Shown here one piece after another: positions 26,722-30,259 of a stretch of 30,259 nucleotides of DNA. How positions within the stretch are numbered: the first letter of the stretch is position 1; each line of letters begins with the position of its first letter. The position numbers and the translations under genes were made by a program. A model generated the notes under the pieces. That model did not search any database. It saw nothing but the letters and a program-made list of their open reading frames with translations, and was not told the origin of the DNA. Source of the stretch: an uncultured Acidobacteriota bacterium (GTDB lineage Bacteria > Acidobacteriota > JAAYUB01); assembly GCA_937925645.1 (NCBI GenBank), contig CALAMB010000418.1, positions 1-30,259 on the forward strand, given 5' to 3'.

Positions 26722-28227
26722 ATGAGGTTCCGCAACAGCGCACTCGGCCTTGCCCTGCTCCTGGTGCTGCTCGCCGGCGTTGCGCCGGCGACGGTGCAGC
26801 AGGACATGGAACGCAAGGTCACCGAATTCCGCCTGCCCAACGGCATCCAGTTCCTGGTCATGGAGCGCCACGAGGCGCCCGTGGCGTCCTTCGTCACCTA
26901 CATGGACGTGGGCGCGTCCAACGAGAACACGGGCGCCACCGGACTCGCCCATTTCTTCGAGCATCTCGCCTTCAAGGGCACCCCGGAAATCGGCACGAAG
27001 AACTACGCCGAGGAAAAGAAAGTGCTCGACGAGATGGAAGTGGTCTTCCGCCAGATCCTGGCCGAGAAGAAGAAAGCGACCGGCCCCGACCCCCAGCGGC
27101 TGGAGCAGCTCAACGCCCGGATGGACGAGTTGCAGAAGCAGGCCGGCGAATACGTCGTGAACAACGAGTTCGTCACCATCCTCGAAAAGAACGGCGGCGT
27201 CGGCACCAACGCCGGCACGGGCATGGACGCCACCATGTACTTCATCAACCTGCCATCCAACAAGGTGGAACTGTGGGCCTGGCTGGAATCCGAACGGCTG
27301 CTCCGCCCCGTCCCGCGCGAGTTCTACAAAGAAAAGCAGGTCATCATGGAGGAGCGCCGCCAGCGGACCGAGAACAATCCCATCGGGCGGCTCATCGAGG
27401 AGATCCAGACCACGGCCTTCAAGGCCCACCCGTACAAGGAGCCCACCGTGGGGCACATGTCAGACCTGGTCGCCGCCAGCGCCACCGAAGCGCTGGCGTT
27501 CCACAAGAAGTATTACGTGGGGCAAAACATGACGGTCGCGGTGGTGGGTGACGTGAACCCCACCGAGATCAAGGCGCTGGCCGAAAAATACTTCGGTCCC
27601 ATCCCGGCGGGCGAACAGAGCGGCCGGGTGGTCACCGAGGAGCCGAAGCAGATGGCGGAAAAGCGGATCACCATGCGCGATCCGTCCCAGCCGGTGGTGG
27701 TACTGTGTTACCACAAACCCGACCTGCGGCATCCCGATTCGGCGGTCTACGACGCCATCCAGGACATCCTCGCCGGCGGCAACTCTTCCCGCCTGCACAA
27801 GAAGATGGTCAAGGAGGAGAAGTCCGCCCTCTTCGTCGGCGCATTCCCAGGTTTCCCGGGCGCCAAGTATCCCAACCTGTTTCTCTTTTTCGGCATTCCC
27901 AACCAGAACCGGACGAACGACGAAATCGAGCAAGGCATCCACGCCGAGCTGGAGCGGCTCAAGACCGAGCCGGTGTCGACGGAGGAACTCACCGCCGTCC
28001 AGACCAAGGCCACGGTCAACCTGTACCGGCAGCTCATGTCCAACAGCGGCGTGGCGCTCCAACTGGCCTATTACCAGGTGATGACCGGCGATTGGCGCAA
28101 CCTGTTCACCGCCATCGACAAAATCCAAAAGGTCACGCCGGCCGACATCCAGCGGGTGGCCCGGGAGTGCTTCGTCACCGACAACCTGACGGTGGGCACC
28201 ATCGTCCACACCGACGGGCAGAATTGA
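26722..28227 (+). CDS. M16 family zinc metallopeptidase, catalytic subunit
   Basis: The 501-residue protein begins with a signal peptide (MRFRNSALGLALLLVLLAGV, cleavage near APATV), so it acts outside the cytoplasm. The M16 inverted zinc motif HFFEH is at residues 77-81, in the usual context GATGLAHFFEHLAFKGT. The candidate third ligand is E210 or E211 in VIMEERR. The distance between these sites is about 130 residues rather than the usual 75 or so, because of a charged, coiled-coil-like insertion (about 95-160). A second, inactive half follows (PVVVLCYHKP onward). AAAGGAG (26709-26715) precedes the ATG. The next gene, 29 bp downstream, encodes a partner lacking the zinc motif, as in bacterial heterodimeric M16B enzymes. 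Substrates are unknown, probably periplasmic peptides. Confidence 0.92.
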   Translation: MRFRNSALGLALLLVLLAGVAPATVQQDMERKVTEFRLPNGIQFLVMERHEAPVASFVTYMDVGASNENTGATGLAHFFEHLAFKGTPEIGTKNYAEEKKVLDEMEVVFRQILAEKKKATGPDPQRLEQLNARMDELQKQAGEYVVNNEFVTILEKNGGVGTNAGTGMDATMYFINLPSNKVELWAWLESERLLRPVPREFYKEKQVIMEERRQRTENNPIGRLIEEIQTTAFKAHPYKEPTVGHMSDLVAASATEALAFHKKYYVGQNMTVAVVGDVNPTEIKALAEKYFGPIPAGEQSGRVVTEEPKQMAEKRITMRDPSQPVVVLCYHKPDLRHPDSAVYDAIQDILAGGNSSRLHKKMVKEEKSALFVGAFPGFPGAKYPNLFLFFGIPNQNRTNDEIEQGIHAELERLKTEPVSTEELTAVQTKATVNLYRQLMSNSGVALQLAYYQVMTGDWRNLFTAIDKIQKVTPADIQRVARECFVTDNLTVGTIVHTDGQN

Positions 28228-28256
28228 ACCGATCGCGCTGACAGATGGAGACAAAC

Positions 28257-30259
28257 ATGAACAAGAACAGCTATTGGATCGCCCTGATACTCATCCTGGC
28301 CCTCGGCCTGTCCGCCGGCGTCGCGGCCAAGGAGCGCAAGTTCCAGTACCCGCCGCTGCGGGAGATCACGGTGCCGCCCGTCACCACGGGCGCCCTCCCG
28401 TCGGGTCTCAAGCTCTACCTGATGGAAGACCACGGCCTGCCGATGGTGCAGTTCCAGGTGCTCGTCAGGACCGGGTCGGCCTTCGATCCCCGGAACATGG
28501 CCGGCTTGTGCGGCGCGACGATGGAGCTCATGCGCGCCGGCGGCATCCCCGACAAGACCGGTGACGAACTCGACCAGATGCTCAACGACATGGGCGCCGT
28601 CATCCGGGCCGGCGCCGACACCGATTCCGCGTTCATCTCCGGCTCCTGCCTGGCCAAGGACGCCGAGACCGTGCTCGGAATCGTGGATGACATGCTTCGC
28701 CGGCCCGCGCTGGCGCAGGACAAACTGGACCTGATCAAGGTGCAGAGGCGCAGCGCCATTTCCCGTCGCAACGACGACCCGGCCCAGATCGCCGCGCGCG
28801 AGTTCTCCCGCCTGGTGTACGGCGCCGACAGCCCGTACGCGCGGCAGATCGAGTACGCCGGCGTGGACGCCATGACCCGCGACGCCGTGGTGAGCTTTCA
28901 CCGCCAGTTCGTCCAGCCCGGCGGCGTCGCCGTCGGCGTCTGGGGCGACTTTCAGACCGGGCCGATGAAGGCGTGGCTCAGCGAGCGCTTCGGCTCCTGG
29001 CAGAACGCGGGCCCCGTCGTGGGCGTCTTCCCGGAAGTGCGCGTCACCCCGGCCCCCTCGATCCGGCTGGTGGTCAAGAAGGACGTCAACCAGTCCAACA
29101 TCCGGCTGGGCCACATCGGCATCCGCATGGACAACCCCGATTACTTCGCCGTCGAGATGATGAACAGCATTTTCGGCACCAGCGGCTTCCTTTCCCGGCT
29201 CATGCAGATCGCCCGGACGGAGCACGGGCTGACGTACGGTATCCAGGGCGGAATCGACGCCCAGCGCGGCTACCTGGGGCAGTTCGTGGTGGGCACCTCG
29301 ACCAAATCCGAGTCGACGGTGGACATGATCAACATCATCATCGGCGAGATCAACCGGATCCGCAACACCCCGGTCTCCGACGCCGAACTCAACCTCGCCC
29401 GCGAGGCGTTTCTCAACAGCTACGTGTTCCAGTACGCCTCCACGTTCAACATCCTCACCCGGATGATGTCGCTGGACTATTTCGGCTTTCCGCCCGACTT
29501 CATGCAGACGTTCCAGAAGCGCATCGCCGGGGTGACCGCCGCCGACGTGCGCCGCGTGGCCAACACCTACCTGCACCCGGACAAGCTGACCATCCTGGTG
29601 GTGGGCAATCCCGACCAGTTCGGCAAGCCGCTGTCTGAAATCGGGGCGGTGCAGGAACTGGACATCACCATCCCGGCGCCGGCCGCCGCGGCCGACGAGG
29701 CGCCCGCCGCCACCCCCGCCTCCCTGGCCAGGGGTCAGGTGCTGCTGAGCCGGATGATCGACGCCATGAAGGCCGGCGACAAGCTGGACACGCTCGCGGG
29801 CATGCACCTGCAGCAGAAGTCCACCCTCCAGCTGGCGCCCCAGATGAGCTTCACCTTCGACGTCGACAGCTACACCTTCCTCCCCGACCAGCTCTACGTG
29901 AAGATGGCCAGCCCCATCGCCACGATCGTCCGCGCGTTCGACGGCAAGGCCGGCTGGATGCAGATGCCCCAGGGGATCAAGGACCTGTCGGCCGCCGATA
30001 TCCAGGAGGTCATGGAATCCATCGCGCACTCGCCGCTAGTCTTCCTGAAACACTCCCGGGTGGAGGGCGCCCAGGCCGTCTACGCCGGTCGCGCCGACGT
30101 GATGGGCCGGAGCTACGAGTCGATCTACATCCCCCTCGGCGAGGGGAAGGGCTTCCGCGTGTATGCCGATCCGGACACGGGCATGCTCGCCGGGCTGGCC
30201 TACGCCGGCAACTACAACAACGAACCCGGACAGTTCATCCAGCTCTTCAGCAACCCCGC
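28257..30259 (+). CDS. M16 peptidase partner subunit with LolA-like tail (3' end outside window)
   Basis: The frame is open from the ATG at 28257 to the window edge (667 codons visible). GGAG (28247-28250) precedes it. An N-terminal signal segment (SYWIALILILALGLSAGVAA) is followed by two M16-type halves. The first has GLCGATMELMRAGG (about 83-96) where an active subunit carries HxxEH, so it cannot bind zinc. The second half holds R320 and Y327 in ARTEHGLTYGI, the Arg/Tyr pair that the non-catalytic subunit contributes to the active site in heterodimeric M16B peptidases. After an Ala/Pro-rich linker (about 475-490), a further domain begins (VLLSRMIDAMKAGDKLDTL, later SYTFLPDQLYVKMASP), resembling LolA-like lipoprotein-carrier folds. 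It should form a heterodimer with the preceding protein. The C-terminus is not seen. Confidence 0.87.
   Translation, partial: MNKNSYWIALILILALGLSAGVAAKERKFQYPPLREITVPPVTTGALPSGLKLYLMEDHGLPMVQFQVLVRTGSAFDPRNMAGLCGATMELMRAGGIPDKTGDELDQMLNDMGAVIRAGADTDSAFISGSCLAKDAETVLGIVDDMLRRPALAQDKLDLIKVQRRSAISRRNDDPAQIAAREFSRLVYGADSPYARQIEYAGVDAMTRDAVVSFHRQFVQPGGVAVGVWGDFQTGPMKAWLSERFGSWQNAGPVVGVFPEVRVTPAPSIRLVVKKDVNQSNIRLGHIGIRMDNPDYFAVEMMNSIFGTSGFLSRLMQIARTEHGLTYGIQGGIDAQRGYLGQFVVGTSTKSESTVDMINIIIGEINRIRNTPVSDAELNLAREAFLNSYVFQYASTFNILTRMMSLDYFGFPPDFMQTFQKRIAGVTAADVRRVANTYLHPDKLTILVVGNPDQFGKPLSEIGAVQELDITIPAPAAAADEAPAATPASLARGQVLLSRMIDAMKAGDKLDTLAGMHLQQKSTLQLAPQMSFTFDVDSYTFLPDQLYVKMASPIATIVRAFDGKAGWMQMPQGIKDLSAADIQEVMESIAHSPLVFLKHSRVEGAQAVYAGRADVMGRSYESIYIPLGEGKGFRVYADPDTGMLAGLAYAGNYNNEPGQFIQLFSNP

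Noticed and set aside
28071..30029. 652-codon open frame antisense to the M16 pair
   Set aside because: It spans parts of two well-supported genes and translates to low-complexity His/Gly/Asp-rich sequence.

Overview
This is a GC-rich, gene-dense chromosomal window from a Gram-negative bacterium with a lipopolysaccharide-type outer membrane. It carries a TonB-dependent receptor tail ending in an aromatic residue, three Kdo-synthesis enzymes, an LPS heptosyltransferase, an ABC-2 polysaccharide-export permease and a two-subunit M16 peptidase. The style of several proteins (Oar-like receptor tail, fused membrane/spermidine-synthase-like protein, M16 partner with a LolA-like tail, zinc-ribbon/TPR protein) suggests Acidobacteriota or a neighbouring phylum. 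That is inference from gene content; no rRNA or other phylogenetic marker was compared. I see no insertion sequence, prophage, CRISPR array or transposase.

Layout. 1-1072: C-terminus of a TonB-dependent receptor, a textbook terminator, then about 400 bp of short tandem repeats, mostly with a 7-nt period. 1073-7288: a fused membrane/spermidine-synthase-like protein divergent from a D-cysteine desulfhydrase-type PLP enzyme, a small membrane-anchored unknown, a bacterial release-factor-1-like (baeRF-type) protein with a zinc ribbon, and a conserved secreted unknown. 7355-11089: an extended -10 promoter, a 925-aa protein with a C-terminal P-loop ATPase module, and an MscS channel. 11124-11271: initiator tRNA with its own promoter and terminator. 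11369-16310: promoter, structured leader and the cluster pyrG-kdsA-kdsD-kdsC followed by an ABC-2 export permease. 16311-16463: a second repeat cluster whose words match the first in inverted orientation. 16464-19736: pgi, endonuclease V and a long AlaX-type editing protein, nearly contiguous. 19827-22405: two MacB/FtsX-like permeases with no ATPase. 22479-25496: zinc-ribbon/TPR/polyproline protein, GAF protein and a HEXXH protein. 25469-26542 (minus): heptosyltransferase. 26657-30259: an M16 peptidase pair, the second running off the window.

How it fits together. CTP synthase supplies the nucleotide consumed when Kdo is activated, and KdsD, KdsA and KdsC make Kdo from ribulose-5-phosphate. 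The activating enzyme KdsB is not in the window. WaaF would extend the inner core. In many delta-proteobacteria kdsC is followed by lpt genes; here it is followed by an orphan export permease and then a repeat cluster, which suggests rearrangement. The least explained items are the two inverted, related repeat clusters, the ATPase-MscS pair, the zinc-ribbon baeRF protein, and the zinc-ribbon/TPR-GAF-metalloprotease-like group.
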